In this document: in pieces, positions 49,201 to 61,575 of the stretch
Position numbering within the stretch: position 1 is the stretch's first letter
How the letters are laid out: each line of letters opens with the position of its first letter
DNA from: Opisthorchis felineus
Lineage: Eukaryota; Platyhelminthes; Trematoda; Opisthorchiida; Opisthorchiidae
Length of the DNA stretch: 64,000 nucleotides
Direction: 5' to 3'
NCBI GenBank assembly: GCA_004794785.1
Contig: SJOL01007474.1
Span: 195,832-259,831 of the forward strand
Notes under the pieces: generated by a model
Database searches by the model: none
Told to the model about the DNA's origin: nothing
Seen by the model: only the letters and a program-made list of their open reading frames with translations
Program-made: the position numbers and the translations under genes

Positions 49201-52200
49201 CTGAAAAGTAACTTATCTTCGTAGTGACTGGAGTGCAAATGTTTGGGCCTCTTTTTGCCTATTTTTGCGACGAACCAATAATGCTTACTTAGCGAATGCA
49301 TGTTTGCTCGTCATGCTTCCAACACCCAATTAAACTACAGCTGCTGGTTAGTACTTCATTGCGAACCTGATTACTGCTTGGTCAGACGAGAAGAAAGGCG
49401 CCATGAACGAAAAGCGAACCCACAATATACTATTCATTTTAGCTGAGTTGATGTTTATGCTGCTGTCTTCTGCCTTCAAAACAGTTGTATCTCATGCATA
49501 AACGTTTAAGACAAGATCCATTTTGGACCTCCCGAACGCTATTTTTTCTCAGCTATCCCAGGAGATTCTGGCTGTAATTGTGAATAAAAAGGAGGTTTGT
49601 TAACTCTGTTTGTAACTCTAAATAAAAAATTGAATAGAAAAAGAAACGCAACCGATGAAAATCTAACCCATGTTCTCCATTGCAACGTAGATTTTGAATA
49701 GAATTACCAAATAAATGATCCCACAAGTTGTAAGCGTAGATCTATCAAGTGAATTGATTTTATCGATGTGTCTGTTACTTATTGGAAAATCTTCGTTGTT
49801 GCGAATGAGTAGTTAGGAAGTCGAATACATTGCTTGATCATTTTCAACTATTTGTTTGTCCCATCATCAACGGAGCTTCGGTTCGCTACTGCCCAAATTT
49901 GTTAAACCTAAATGTCGCACCACTGTAAAACCCAGTTCAAATGGTTGAATCTTGAGGGGACAAACAAAACCTTACAATGTTTAGCTGAGAATCACTACAC
50001 CACACTAGCTTGAGAAGCCAGCCAGCTTTTAAACGATAAGCAAGATTATCGTCCTGATAAAACCACAGCCGTTGACATAGTAGGCGTGTACCGAAAAGTC
50101 GGAGACAAATATTTACATATGAGCACCATAGGTTCTTCACCATCTGGTTGCGTAACCACCAGTGTAAGCCGCTTGAGAGTTGATGACAAAAAAATTTTCA
50201 TCGATAAAGCAATTTCTTTTTGAGCGTATTCATTGTTTTTTAATCAGCGCCCGTCAAAATTCGGAAGAAGCGAAACTTATAGGATCTGTCCAAGAAAAGA
50301 GCCTGTAAATCGATTGTTCCCACAATGAACAAAATTAACTGTTTGTTGAAATCGAAATGGCAAGGATCTACTTATTACAGAAAGCAGTTGTTCTCAATAT
50401 GAGTAGCTAGAAAATTGTTGAAATCCCTCGGACAACTTATTGTCGGCTTCATTCTTTTCGGAGTCTATCATGATAGACAATCGAATCCTGACTTGAACAG
50501 TAGTATGGTTGATAGTTCACCTTTGAAATCATAGGCCTGTTGAAATTGCTGGAACTGCAAATGGTTTCGGATAAATGAGCCTTGATCGATTTTCCATTTC
50601 CGGCAATTTCAAGGTATACATGTTTAGCTTAGGAATAGTTGTTCACGTCAAGATGGCGGCTTTGATGCAATTTCTAATCGTAAAAGCACACCAGAGGGTC
50701 GAATTTGTGTTTAGAATAACGGGCAATGGAAGAAAAAATGCAGTAATACAGTTTTCGATAAGTTAGGAATAAAACTGTCACTTCTCGTGACAGCAAACCT
50801 ACTTTTCTTTGTGATTGCTCTTTTACAATGATTACATGCTGATCCAGTTCTGTACAAATCACTTCTATCGACCATTTGCATTAAACAGCCAAAAGTTTTT
50901 TAGGAACATGTCCTAAGATGTATCACAGAGGTCAACTTTGGTTATTAGCCCATCAATTATTTTGCGTTTATGACATCCATCATGTACTTTTACTTTAGTA
51001 TCTACACTAGAATCAATCGAAAACAATATTGGTATCTAAGTTGGCCTGTCACGATCTCTTACAGAGGCGCATTCACAGTTCACTTCTGACCATATATGAG
51101 TCACATTTACCAGTTCATTAAATAAGCATTCTTTCCTAGAACGACTGGATTAGGTTTACCAGGGGGCGTGTACTCTGGTAGAAGCACTAAATATCTACCA
51201 AAAGGGCGCACGCAGAAAATTAATACCCCGAACTGATGCAGATACGACCGATCATCTATTTGGTTCATTCAGCCTTCTAATTATTGGGTCTGGATGTATC
51301 AGCAGCATCGAGGGAACGCCTGAAACACAGAGGCCATTCGAACGACCGAGTCATTGTCAAATGTTTACACATGTAAGCTCTACAAATGGGTCCAAGCCGA
51401 CCTTATGTTTCACAGTGGGCAATCGATTATTCTACTCACGTTTCAACCGTTCACAACTATATATGACAACAGCAAACTGCTTCACCTCTGAGTAATGAAT
51501 CACTGCGTGATTTGCAACAGTATCTATCCGTACTTTTCTATTTTCAGAGATATACCGAATCACATTCAATTGTGTATTCTTCAACAACTCTAATTTTGTG
51601 CGCAATTCAACGTCATCCCAGATTAATAACAAATGAACTAGCTGTGGAAATAGATTACCCTCATATTTTAAATACTCTTTTCCTCTGGTGTAACTTCTGC
51701 GTTTTGTTTAAAAAAATCGCTGAAAAGAAGTACATGCTGATCACCTATGTAAGGGGTAAATTTTTGTTAATACGTATTACATCAGTGGGGGGTCCATTCT
51801 TATTTCATCTAATCGAGTGTATCATGAAGTTTTTCCTCAACAACAGCCAAATCCTTGTCTGTTTGTACCTCTTCCAAAGCCAGAAAACCACAAGATTTTG
51901 AGCCAGATTTCCAGGTAGACAAAACAGCTACAGTCCAGTTGGTCACGCTGAAACCACAGCAATATCAGTTAAGTATACAAGCGTCACTTAATAAATCACA
52001 CTGATGTCAAGCAACAACAGTCCGTGATATCAAGTTAGATGCGAGTGGTACCAGTGATACAACTGTTACAAAACTACCCGACAGATCTAGTATTGCGAAA
52101 GGCAACATTGAACTAAGCCAAACCAAACTAAACCAAAACTCATCAGATGTAATCGTTTGAGAAAGTTTAATGGCATGAATTTTTCTATGCTGTTAACTTT

Positions 52201-55200
52201 TGTGGGGTTTTTATCGATTTTTCAACCTGTCTTAGTTTCCACTATTCTCAAGACGACATCTATACGGAAAAATTTTCCACAATATAACTCTATTTCTTAT
52301 TTTTTTGCATATTTTACAGTTCTTTATTTCTCGCCAGGAAGTCAACTACAGTGTGGTGTCTAAGAGAAAGACCCGATTAGGCTGTTTATTTAAGCGGTTC
52401 AGACACTTAAAAAGTGTGCATGAAACCATAGATGCTTCTATTCCTGGGTCTCCATCTCAGAGAATGTGCCTTTATCCTCCATGCATTTACTTCCTCAGAT
52501 CCGTGAATTAAGCAGGATGTAACATCCTATTTGAACAACTGTCCATTCCATTACATCAGCCGTGGTCAAAATATCATTATTCCGGCGCCCTGCTTATAGT
52601 CGGTACAACTGAATGCGGCCGAATAAACAGTGTTATAATATTTGCGGCGCATATTCCACATCCAACAAGCGACTAATCGTTGCAATCGTTTCGAACATCT
52701 TCCTTGGTGTTTGCAAAAGAACACTGTTATTGCAGTATGTTTATGCTCGTCTGAAAACCCAGATCGCCTGTTACGTTCTGAAACCAATACAAACCTCTAG
52801 AAAACGGGCAGACATTCAAAAGTTACCAAAATGTCCGCTTAGCTTACTTCCCCTGTGAATGGTGATTGACGTAAAATGCCTTTGAGGCCGTTGCCACTCT
52901 GCTGGAAGTATTTCATTTGTCCGTTTGAGTTTTTGTTAATTTGCATCAGGTTATGTGAGAGTAGTTAACCTTGCTTAAGGTGAATGAAGTAGATATTCAA
53001 CAGCCTCTTCCCAAGGCCTCTACCTTTGAAAAACATGAAGATGGGACGTGAGGTTTATCAAATTCTACTGCTCGGATTCTTCCAGATAGCTACAAGATAG
53101 CTTCATGCATCGTAGAATGAATTTTTACACGTGATGTAAATAATGAAATGAATGAAAATAATCGCTTGAGGTCAATGTATTTTGATACAAGAGTGGATCG
53201 CAAAAACCTAAAGCTTGATGAGTGGGTAAAATCTTTCCCCAAAAACCGCTACAGTTAAAAAAAAACACTTACAGGGAGTAACTTAGCTTATGCAGGGAAG
53301 TAGTTATGGAAGAGCAATTATTGTAACTATCGTAACTTTCAGTTGTAACTACCTACATCATATAAAATAGCACTCTGAGGTTCAAACGTCCCTTTGTACG
53401 CGCCATGGTGGGAAGCACACCTCCTGGTTTATGTATATCTTATTCGATAGCACATGATTTTCGCAATTTTCTTCATATTTAGCTGCCCATATTATTTGCG
53501 CATCGGATAAAAATGTTTTTGGTCGTTTGACTCTGTTAGCCTGTAACTCACAAGGAATTCAACTACTGTGTTCTCTTCATGTGTTATATTCAAGCGCTGT
53601 GTCTAATAATCATCACATCCACTCGAACCTGTTCTTGAACTTGAGCTGCATTTTTTGTCCATTCTGAGATATGCTCACCACATGGACAAGAATATTTGTT
53701 TGTCCTTCTGAGCGCAATGCTGTGTTCCGATCTCGGATGTACAGTGTTATCTTCCCCTCCTAATTTCCTCCAAATATGACAGTTGTTGAAAAACACTCCC
53801 TAGGAATTATGCCAAGATCTCGTTCCTGCTCGTGGATTTCGAGCACTTCAGTTTGGATACATAGATTTCGCATTTTTCCTATCATTGCCAGGGATTGTTG
53901 AGCAGGTGATCAGATCACTGAATAACAAGCGACTTTGCTACTACCTCGCCGAGGATAGTTTGCAATTATACGCTTGTTCCGGCCATGAGCTTGCACATGC
54001 AGGTCGTAAATCTAGTCACAAGAACACTCACCAGTCACCTTGGCGTAATAGTGACAACAGAGTTGATGGCATGTGTCACCAGGTTCGGATACATCCATGA
54101 AAGTTATTTAACTTCCGACACGAAAAGCCTTGTTGTGAGTGTCAGGTTGACAGAGTCAACCCTGCTGATCAAGGTCATCTCACTACGACAAAATTTCCAC
54201 ATCTTTTGACAACCAGTCTGGTTAAGAATAACACTCATATATTCTCTTTCTCGAAGTTACTGCGGTGTTTTAGAGTATTAACTTGTCAGTATGAGGGTTC
54301 TTCTATCTTATTATGAAGTTCTCCTGCAGTAAACGACTTATTTAATAGAGAATGTCCCCTGTATGTCTCTTTTTATAGGACTGCTACACACTGCTACATC
54401 GTACGGGAATCGGGCTAATTCTCTAATATCAGTGAACTCAATACACACTGCAAATGTGTGAAATGCTGCAAATTGCTGCTAAGCTTAAGTACTCACGGAG
54501 CTGATGTTATTCACACGGAACCTTCTGATTAAGTATTAAACGGTGAATCAGAAGATGATACCATTGAGACGTTTACTCTTTAGAATCAAGTCAGTCTCTT
54601 CAAAAGCAGATCACGTTACAGTGCATCGTGGGTGGTTATTTCGTCATTAACGATCGCAGCAGACACAATACGAGCCAAAAACTGTCACGTCAGAGTGGGC
54701 ACTCCCCTTGAGGCTATTTTTTGCGGGGGAAAAGCGCTCTATAATTAATTTATCAGATTGAATTTCAGTCGCAAAACAAGTGCAAACATCCAACTTTCAC
54801 ATCTATCCCTAACTCTCTGTTTGATAAGCTTGCAGTGTTGGGGAATTCCGTTCGCAACTGACTGTAGCAAATTAGCCTACCGAAAATCCGTGTCAAAACC
54901 CGTTCACATGTCATATATAGGTGAGGTTTTTTTCCTCAGCGGTTGGTACTGCGTATATTCTAAAAGTTATATTTGCAGTCGATCCAGGGATCGTCAAATG
55001 CCTACTTAAGCTGCCTACACTTGCTAATTAAACTCGTCAGCCCGTTTCAGGCTGAAACCTATCTGTTTCTGCCTTCGGGTATGAGAAACATCCCTTGCAA
55101 GGTTATTCCTTATCACGATCCGGAATTTATCTGTCCCACAGTTTAGCCGTTTTATTAAATTAGGCAGCTGAAGATGATCAATACGCGTTTGCAAGGGTCA

Positions 55201-55510
55201 GTAATGCTAAGAAGTGTTTCATAGGTATGATCCATTGTTTCTACCCTTGCATGCCTGTATGGTTACTGACATTTTACTTATGTGGACTAAGATAGATTCA
55301 TTGCAGGGCATACGGCATTCACTGACCATGTCAATAATTAAGGCCATGAAAAATTATTGATTGTAAACCGTAGAATATCGCGAAATTCAGTCAACCAGTA
55401 ATCAGAAAAAGGTTACCTCAGAGCGTTCCAAAATGAGCGCGAAAATTCCGTACTTACTGACCACATAGTTGAGTATGTAGGTTGACTGGCATCCATTGTG
55501 GATCAGCCTG
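49201..55510. other. unrecognised non-coding sequence
   Basis: The longest open frame (129 codons, plus, 51.51-51.90 kb) is hydrophobic and phenylalanine-rich, as expected of AT-rich chance frames, and has no motif. A short AACCAAACT-type repeat lies at about 52.11-52.14 kb. A minus-strand patch at 53.65-53.73 kb (KYSCPCGEHISEWTK) sits between weak AG and GT sites. Confidence 0.35.
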
Positions 55511-55511
55511 A

Positions 55512-55560
55512 AAACAGTGGTTAGGCCACTGGACTCCAGTTCGTGGTTTTGACATCAAGA
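55512..55560 (+). repeat. possible tRNA-like SINE fragment
   Basis: ACAGTGGTTAGGCCACTGG resembles an A-box followed by an anticodon-arm-like dyad. TCGTGGTTTTGACATC is a degenerate B-box at a suitable distance. Weak support only. Confidence 0.3.
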
Positions 55561-56374
55561 TAGGCATTCGGCTTTTTCATCGTGTCCGCCGGGTGCAATA
55601 TGCTCGAGGCCAACAGACAAATAAACAAGCTGTGTCAGAAGTACAGCAGAACTGGAGTTCACCGATCCCACCATACTGACTTGTAAGTAAATCTTAGTCA
55701 CGGATTGAATATCTGGAGAACTAATCCCGGATAATGCAAACTGTGTTTTCACAGCAAAGTGTGAGCACCATTTTAAATGAAATAGAGTCCTACCATCTGA
55801 ATCCAACCCCACAGCACAAATTTACCTATTGTCATGTTTGGTAACACAGTCACCTGAGGTTTGCAAGTTTAGGGATGACTCTTCTCCGCTGAAATCTCGC
55901 ACTGAGGCTTCTCATAAGAAGTGGAAATGGTGAAACTCATCTGCTTTGAAATGCCATCTTGAAATTCCAACACTAGAATCCCAAATTGTTTCACACATTC
56001 CAGGTACCAGTTACATTCACAAGGTAACATGCTTGAAGTACCTGACCAAAGATGCTTTCGTTATCAGTGGATCTGATGTGGTTCTGCGTTAGATGAGCCA
56101 TAAGTTCTATATTGGTACTAGTGAACATTTGACCAATCTTCTAGTCAGTTTATGCCGGCCACATTCTTTCCAGAGTTCTGCAGTACCAAGGCCCATTTGA
56201 AACTACGTGAATTTTTCAATGGTTTATTATAAGGTGTATGTTATTACACATAAAATTGAAGCCCTTTTGTGCTATCCATTGCGTCCATCTTAAAAAATTA
56301 GTGATAAACATCTTACTGGTTGCAAGTAAATATTCCGAGGAATTCATACCCGGGGACAGGATACAGAAGAGTCT
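55561..56374. other. unrecognised non-coding sequence
   Basis: No supported gene. An 85-codon minus frame at 55.55-55.81 kb has no recognised domain. Confidence 0.35.
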
Positions 56375-56668
56375 ACAAGAAATACACTCATTTGCAAATC
56401 AATTCGGTTTTGCGAGAGACTCACCTAGAACCCAGCTGAATCTCTCGTTTGTGATGTTTCCATGCAACTGAATGTGCTGCACCAGGCCGCCTCATGTTCC
56501 AGTTGCTACGATAGTAGAGATATCGCGGTGAATGTAATTTTACGCAATGTACTACTCATAAGGTTGCTGAAAATTCTTCGACAGCCCACGACCGGTTTCG
56601 CCCTTTTTGGGGCTCATCAGGCAGGCGCAGTCCCCGAGTTTTCGTTAACCTTATGTTCTACTTGAACC
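56375..56668 (-). mobile_element. hammerhead repeat unit (retrozyme-like), minus orientation
   Basis: On the minus strand this runs from GGGTTCAAGTAGAAC (at 56668), through the ribozyme, CCTTATGAGTAGTACATTGCG and a body segment, to TTTCTTG near 56377. It is about 294 bp, nearly a whole monomer, and opens at a different point of the cycle from its partner. It has no coding capacity. It is highly similar to 56670-57001 read on the plus strand. Animal retrozymes are non-autonomous elements of this size that replicate through circular RNA and are thought to use PLE enzymes. Confidence 0.85.
56584..56626 (-). ncRNA. type I hammerhead ribozyme
   Basis: Minus-strand order: GCCUGC (stem I), CUGAUGA, GCCC-CAAAAA-GGGC (a perfect 4-bp stem II), GAAA, CCGGUC, then GUGGGC (stem I). 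Stem I is six pairs, two of them G-U. All core positions are intact and the cut is predicted between the bases complementary to 56590 and 56589. Stem III is only the self-complementary ACCGGU with no loop, as in other PLE- and retrozyme-type hammerheads that cleave best as dimers. Confidence 0.88.
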
Positions 56669-56669
56669 C

Positions 56670-57001
56670 TTATGAGTTGCACATTGCGCAAAATTACATG
56701 CATCGCGATATCTCGAATATCGTAGCAACTGGAACATGAGGCGGCCTGGTGCAGCACATTCAATTGCATGGAAACATCACAAACGAGAGATTCAGCTGGG
56801 TTCTAGGTGAGTCTCTCGCAAAACCAAATTGATTTGCAAATGAATGTATTTCTTGAAAACAGTCCAATTTGGGTTCAAGTAGAACATAAGGTTGACGAGA
56901 ACTCGGGGACTGCGCCCGCCTGATGAGCCCCGAAAAGGGCGAAACCGGTCGTGGGCTGTCGAAGAATCTTTAGCGACCTTATGAGTAGTACATTGCGCAA
57001 G
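56670..57001 (+). mobile_element. hammerhead repeat unit (retrozyme-like), plus orientation
   Basis: It begins with CTTATGAGTTGCACATTGCG (56670), runs through the body (56690-56860), then GGGTTCAAGTAGAAC (56872 on) and the ribozyme, and ends with CTTATGAGTAGTACATTGCG (56978). The block of about 22 bp at the start is repeated at the end, so the element is one full cycle of a monomer of about 308 bp plus a short overlap. It directly abuts the minus-oriented unit (gap of 1-3 bp) in inverted arrangement. Confidence 0.85.
56914..56956 (+). ncRNA. type I hammerhead ribozyme
   Basis: GCCCGC (56914-56919), CUGAUGA (56920-56926), GCCC with loop CGAAAA and GGGC (56927-56940), GAAA (56941-56944), CCGGUC (56945-56950), GUGGGC (56951-56956). 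Stem I has six pairs including one G-U, stem II has four perfect pairs, and every catalytic core base is present. Cleavage is predicted after C56950. Stem III is the loop-less palindrome ACCGGU. This is the cleanest ribozyme in the window. Confidence 0.9.
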
Positions 57002-58250
57002 AAAAGAGTCTATCTTAGTTTATGTTGCAAACACACAGGCTGACCAAGATGAGGCTGTCATATCCTTTCTAAACATATCTGGGCCGTACTATTGCGCAGC
57101 CATTGAAGTAATGCTGTAAACTTGATTGCAAAAATTTTTTTTGTAAAGCCGAGTCGGGCTGGCTGAAAACGCACTCCAGGTAATCCCCAATAAGAACAAA
57201 CCGGCTGCATGGTGCCCCTTAGTTTATCAACACAAGCTTACTCCGTGCGGCAAAACCCTAAACTTGACGAAAATGTTTTAATGAACTGGCCTGTAAGCCC
57301 TTGAGGTGTTTCGATATAGGCCGTCGTGATTCTGGCTTCCGAATTTTGTAGTTTTATTCTCGTAATTATCTCAGCAAACTCTGCTGGAAATTGGCTGGAG
57401 CGGATAAGCTCTTCATAAAATGCAGTACGTGTCTTTTCTACGGCCTTTTGTTGCTAGCTTGACAGTTTCGGGAAGTCTTCGTTCAAGAAACCTGAAGCAT
57501 TATGTCCTCTTTATACACTTTATCAAATCCTTGGGAAGACACAATTGACATCTTATGCTGTCATCGGCCGTCCACATAAGACATACATTTATAAGTCCAC
57601 CACTTGGCAACTACAGTTTGCAGAAAACATGTGAAGACGTTCAGAGACAAGGGGATAAGCAGAGATGACTGAAAAGGTAGACAGACGTTCATAGTCAATG
57701 ACTTTTGCACACACAGAACTAGCTGTCTCAGTTTAATAAGTATTACTTCGCTGAATGCCAGCATCCGGGATGCTTGGTTGCGCATGAGAACAACGAATGG
57801 TTGCTCAGGTTCAGCGGAATGACCTGTGACCAACAGGTGCCTTGCAAACAATAATGCTGGGTTTTGGGTCGTAAAGTGATCACTAGCTGACCGTTATCTC
57901 ATGGGGATTCTCAGACATTTCGGGAAATGTTGTACGATTCCTAGAAAGAGACAGTGGTTTGAAAACAGCGAGCGAGAGTTGTCAATGATAGTCTCAGGAG
58001 GAACTGCTTATTTTCGACAGTGGCAACTGAATCTGGTCCAATTTTATGAAGGCTCTTCACCCTTATCCAATGGTGAAAATTAGGATATCATCAACGTGAC
58101 GTTTCTTTGAAGTCCAGTTGTCGTAATATTATTACTCAGTTGGCAAGCACTTAAACCAAAAAGAAAAGTATTTTATGGTTTACGAAAGTAAAAACGTATG
58201 TACTGACCTACAAACTTAAATCCAAACGACAGTCTTCTTTTGCATTTCAG
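57002..58250. other. unrecognised non-coding sequence
   Basis: No supported gene. Short open frames at 57.56-57.85 kb (minus) and 57.90-58.08 kb (plus) lack domains. Confidence 0.35.
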
Positions 58251-58342
58251 CTGGGATTTTTGAAGCGACTGATTGCTATTACAATTCATCCAACGTATAC
58301 CAAAATGGTTATGCTCGTGGATGGCGAAAACGATCTTCTTGA
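58251..58342 (+). CDS. candidate terminal exon, ambiguous frame
   Basis: The acceptor CTTCTTTTGCATTTCAG is one of the best polypyrimidine-AG signals seen. After it one frame reads GIFEATDCYYNSSNVYQN and ends RGWRKRSS with a stop at 58340-58342. A second frame stays open further (LGFLKRLIAITIHP and on). The frame cannot be decided without transcripts. Confidence 0.28.
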
Positions 58343-58485
58343 GGTGTTTGTTTTATTACTGGTGTCACACAGGCGGATCCCAGCAGCCCTGCACTATTAT
58401 TGCATTGTTGGTAAGACTCTAGATACGTGCACGCAAGATTTATTCTGGCACGATGATGAAGTACGAATATGCTCCATCCATATGG

Positions 58486-58486
<1 letters not shown>

Positions 58487-58522
<36 letters not shown>
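58487..58522. repeat. (AT)n microsatellite
   Basis: A pure TA dinucleotide run of about 36 bp, the longest in the window. Confidence 0.95.
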
Positions 58523-58523
<1 letters not shown>

Positions 58524-58723
58524 GCCCCACCATTGAGTACACATATGAAGGTGGAATCCTTTCAAATTCTCGTGCAACACCGTTCCTGAACGGGTATGCC
58601 AACTAGCGCATTAAACCGAACTGTTGATCTCCACAACCTAAATTACCATACATCCAACCTATTTTTTCCTGTTGCCATCCACTAAAGTTAGCCGTGGTGC
58701 TGATATACTGTTGGCTTTATTGT

Positions 58724-58741
58724 ATCATCATCATCATCATC
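58724..58741. repeat. (ATC)6 microsatellite
   Basis: Six ATC units in a row. Confidence 0.9.
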
Positions 58742-59689
58742 GACAGCATGACATCAGTGTTCAACACCGATGCTTCACTGCCGTACAACCATGATTGTAT
58801 ATCAAATTATGTATCCCGTTCTTCATATTCCAAGACCTGTAACCTAATACTCCCTAGTGTTGGAGTTGCTAAACCTCCATATGTTCAGCAGCATATTTCT
58901 TTTGTGCGTGTAGTGTACCACCTCGAGCAGGAAAATGTTTTCTGGTGCATTTCTTCCAATGAGGCCCTGAAGATTAACAGTGATGCCTATAACTAAATTA
59001 CGAGTTGGTACAAATGTTCGATTTGCTCTTTAAGGAGGATTTCGATGACAGCAAATTCCTTTATCATGCCTGAATTAGCAGACATTATGAGCGCCTGAGA
59101 ACAAGCGTCTATAATTAAAACCGCGGTTATCAAGCATGATTTAGGGTGAAACCATTATGGCCCCCTGATTTTTGCCTAATTTGACAACTAACTGTTGTGG
59201 TGTGTCAAATATTTATTTCCGACCAGTTGTTCATAGAATTTCTCCAGCTGACAAGTGTGCAAGTCAAGGCTTAGAATGTGTGGACTTTCAAAGGTGATTT
59301 ATAGTTAGGAGAACAAATCTTCAGGCTGATCTGGCGTAATGTCAGCCCATGCACTTTTCAGGTCAGTCATCTTTTCGAGTACAACTAGTCACACGACACG
59401 CATGGTATTATTATTGAAAACGTATCTTATTCAATATATTTCTTTTAAAAAACACACAAGGTGCAAAAAATTTATTTGTAATCTGATCTATTTACGAACA
59501 TTGTTGAAAAATAGTAAAGCCTTTGAACACTAGCTAGTCGTAATTTCTAAGGCTTGTAGCATGGTCTGGTGCATACCTGGGCTCAGCAATCGCATTCTGT
59601 GATTTAATCCGATGTGAAAGGGTTTGTGAACCGTCAGTCGCTGTTCCCAACACCATAATACATATAGAGACTGTGAGTAGTGCCAATGA
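58742..59689. other. unrecognised non-coding sequence
   Basis: No supported feature was seen. Confidence 0.4.
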
Positions 59690-59898
59690 TTACTCATGAT
59701 CTCCATTCACAAGCTGCCTTGCAGGTCTTGAAGTAAATTGAATGCTAGGATCATTCACAAGTGTTACCAACACAAATGCCTCGTGAACAAAAATCTGCCA
59801 ATCTTCATCCGAATTTCCTATTTCATATGCATAGCGAAAACTGAGTTGACTTAACAAAGTGCCTACCACGGAATTATACGGCGAAGGAGCCTTGGTTT
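59690..59898 (-). CDS. candidate terminal exon within the longest minus frame
   Basis: The minus strand is open for 191 codons (to 60265), the longest frame after the PLE. The most protein-like part follows an acceptor (GTTTTTTTTGCGAAAG): ETKAPSPYNSVVGTLLSQL, then FRYAYEIGNSDEDWQIF and FVLVTLVNDPSIQF, ending in a TAA-type stop after NGDHE. The upstream part is lower in quality. The protein was not recognised. Confidence 0.33.
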
Positions 59899-60265
59899 CT
59901 TTCGCAAAAAAAACAATGTAATACTTTGTATTTGACCACTTAGTCCTCCGAATACATTGTATATGATTCACGAAACTGAAACAAAAAAAAGATTTTTCCA
60001 TGAAAAAAATATCTTCCTCAAGGTTGACGTTCCTTGAAAATGGGCCAAAAGCAAACCCAAATGGAGGGGAGACAGAAGCAAATTCGTTTGAACAGATGTT
60101 ATGATCACGTGCTTCGTTTGTGTATCTATGGCACATTCTGCACAGATTGTATTGCAGCCGGTTTGAAAATAACTTCTTCATCGTTCTCGGGCTGACAGAG
60201 ATGAAAATCGTGATTGTTTCATGTGACCGAACGTGGCGGCGCCGCCGTCCTATTTTACACAGCAA

Positions 60266-60889
60266 CCGCTACATAATACGACGGCTTTGCTGGCAAAACA
60301 CATTTCCGTAGAAATAAATGTATACTGGCAATTTATGAGCTTATGCGTAACCAGGTGTTTTCGGTTCCTTGGTTCAACTTAACGCATATACTACCGGCTT
60401 CAATTTCCGCGCATTTCTTTGGATCATGTAGTTTTGCACACTCCAAGGCTGCTCACCTTTTGGGTCACATGGTGGCAGTGCCGCTCTGTTTGGCCATTAA
60501 TTTTGATGTCATTCCGAGCTTACTATAAATAACATTTTTTTCAGTGTTACTCATCAGAGCTCCTTTTTAGAGCTTGATGCAGTTATCCGTCAAACAAAAA
60601 TACCCTTTTGAATCAAGCCGTTTGTATCACTTCCAGATCATACTTTTATTTAAATAGCCTTGAAAATTTAAGGCAGTTGAGTTACTTTCCGAGGCAATCC
60701 GAGCTTGAGAATTTGAAAAGAAGCAAACACGCAGGGCATAAATGATTATATATATTCCTTCTTGAGTTTTGAATTTAAGAACTCTTAAAACAACTGTATT
60801 TGTTGTCTACGCGCCAGTCGCTTCCACATTTCACTGTATTCTTACTTCGTCTAATTCTTAACTGATTATTTGGCTAACTGGGTAAGATG
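60266..60889. other. unrecognised non-coding sequence
   Basis: No supported feature was seen. Confidence 0.4.
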
Positions 60890-61020
60890 GTTGAGTTTGC
60901 TGCGAGTTTCTGTCCAATTGGACTTCATCAGCAGGTCCTAGTCTTCACATTGTCAAGATCATAACACGTTTCGTCTGTTACGTGTGTTACCACTATTCAA
61001 CCAGCGCACACCTGATGTAC
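60890..61020 (-). repeat. PLE-like terminus with hammerhead-like module
   Basis: On the minus strand CTGATGA (complement of 60925-60931) is followed by A, the 12-bp palindrome GTCCAATTGGAC, A, and GAAAC (complement of 60906-60910). This is the same core order as at 21.43 and 37.41 kb, with mismatched bases flanking the helix. Upstream on this strand GTAACACACGTAAC resembles TTAACACACACGTAAC ahead of the 37.4 kb module, supporting a shared origin. No second hairpin or stem I is clear. Confidence 0.42.
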
Positions 61021-61575
61021 CTTAATTACTTTGTTTACTCATTTGACCATGTTCGTGCTTAAGCACTTTCTCTGATTTGCACGAGTGTTCAATCTCCAAC
61101 CCTGATAACGGTTTATGAAGTCATAGCAGCTTAGCAGTCCGTTCTCACATAACTTTCGAACAATTCGTTTGGCAGGCTGGAACAGCATAATGTCAACTAC
61201 TGCTACACTAATGGACGGTTACAGTGGAATCAACTCCCGCTGCACCGTTTTGATAACAGCGTTTTACTCTTAGCATACTGTAAGTAAACCAAGTGTAAAC
61301 ATGTTTCCGTGCACTTAAATGGGTTGGACTAAATGTCACCTGCAAAACATTAATCGCAACGCTAATGAAGAGAATCAGGTGCCAAAGTTCTTTGTCATCA
61401 GCATAATTCCAGTCACCTGTCTAGCCAGAGGACCACGTGGTTGAATTTGCATTCACAAAGCATGTACCGAAACCGGGTCATGCTCGAAACCTCATACTAA
61501 TGTGGGGTGTTGTCAGCCACATCAGAAGAGTTATGACGGTCTGGAAGAAGATGAAATCAATCACATGGTTTTGAC

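Noticed and set aside
51512..51901. 129-codon open frame as a membrane protein
   Set aside because: Its hydrophobicity follows from T-rich DNA. There is no splice context, start signal or recognisable family.
59690..60265. Whole 191-codon minus frame as a single gene
   Set aside because: The upstream half is rich in Phe and Lys tracts from homopolymer runs, with no domain. Only the downstream part after an acceptor looks coding.
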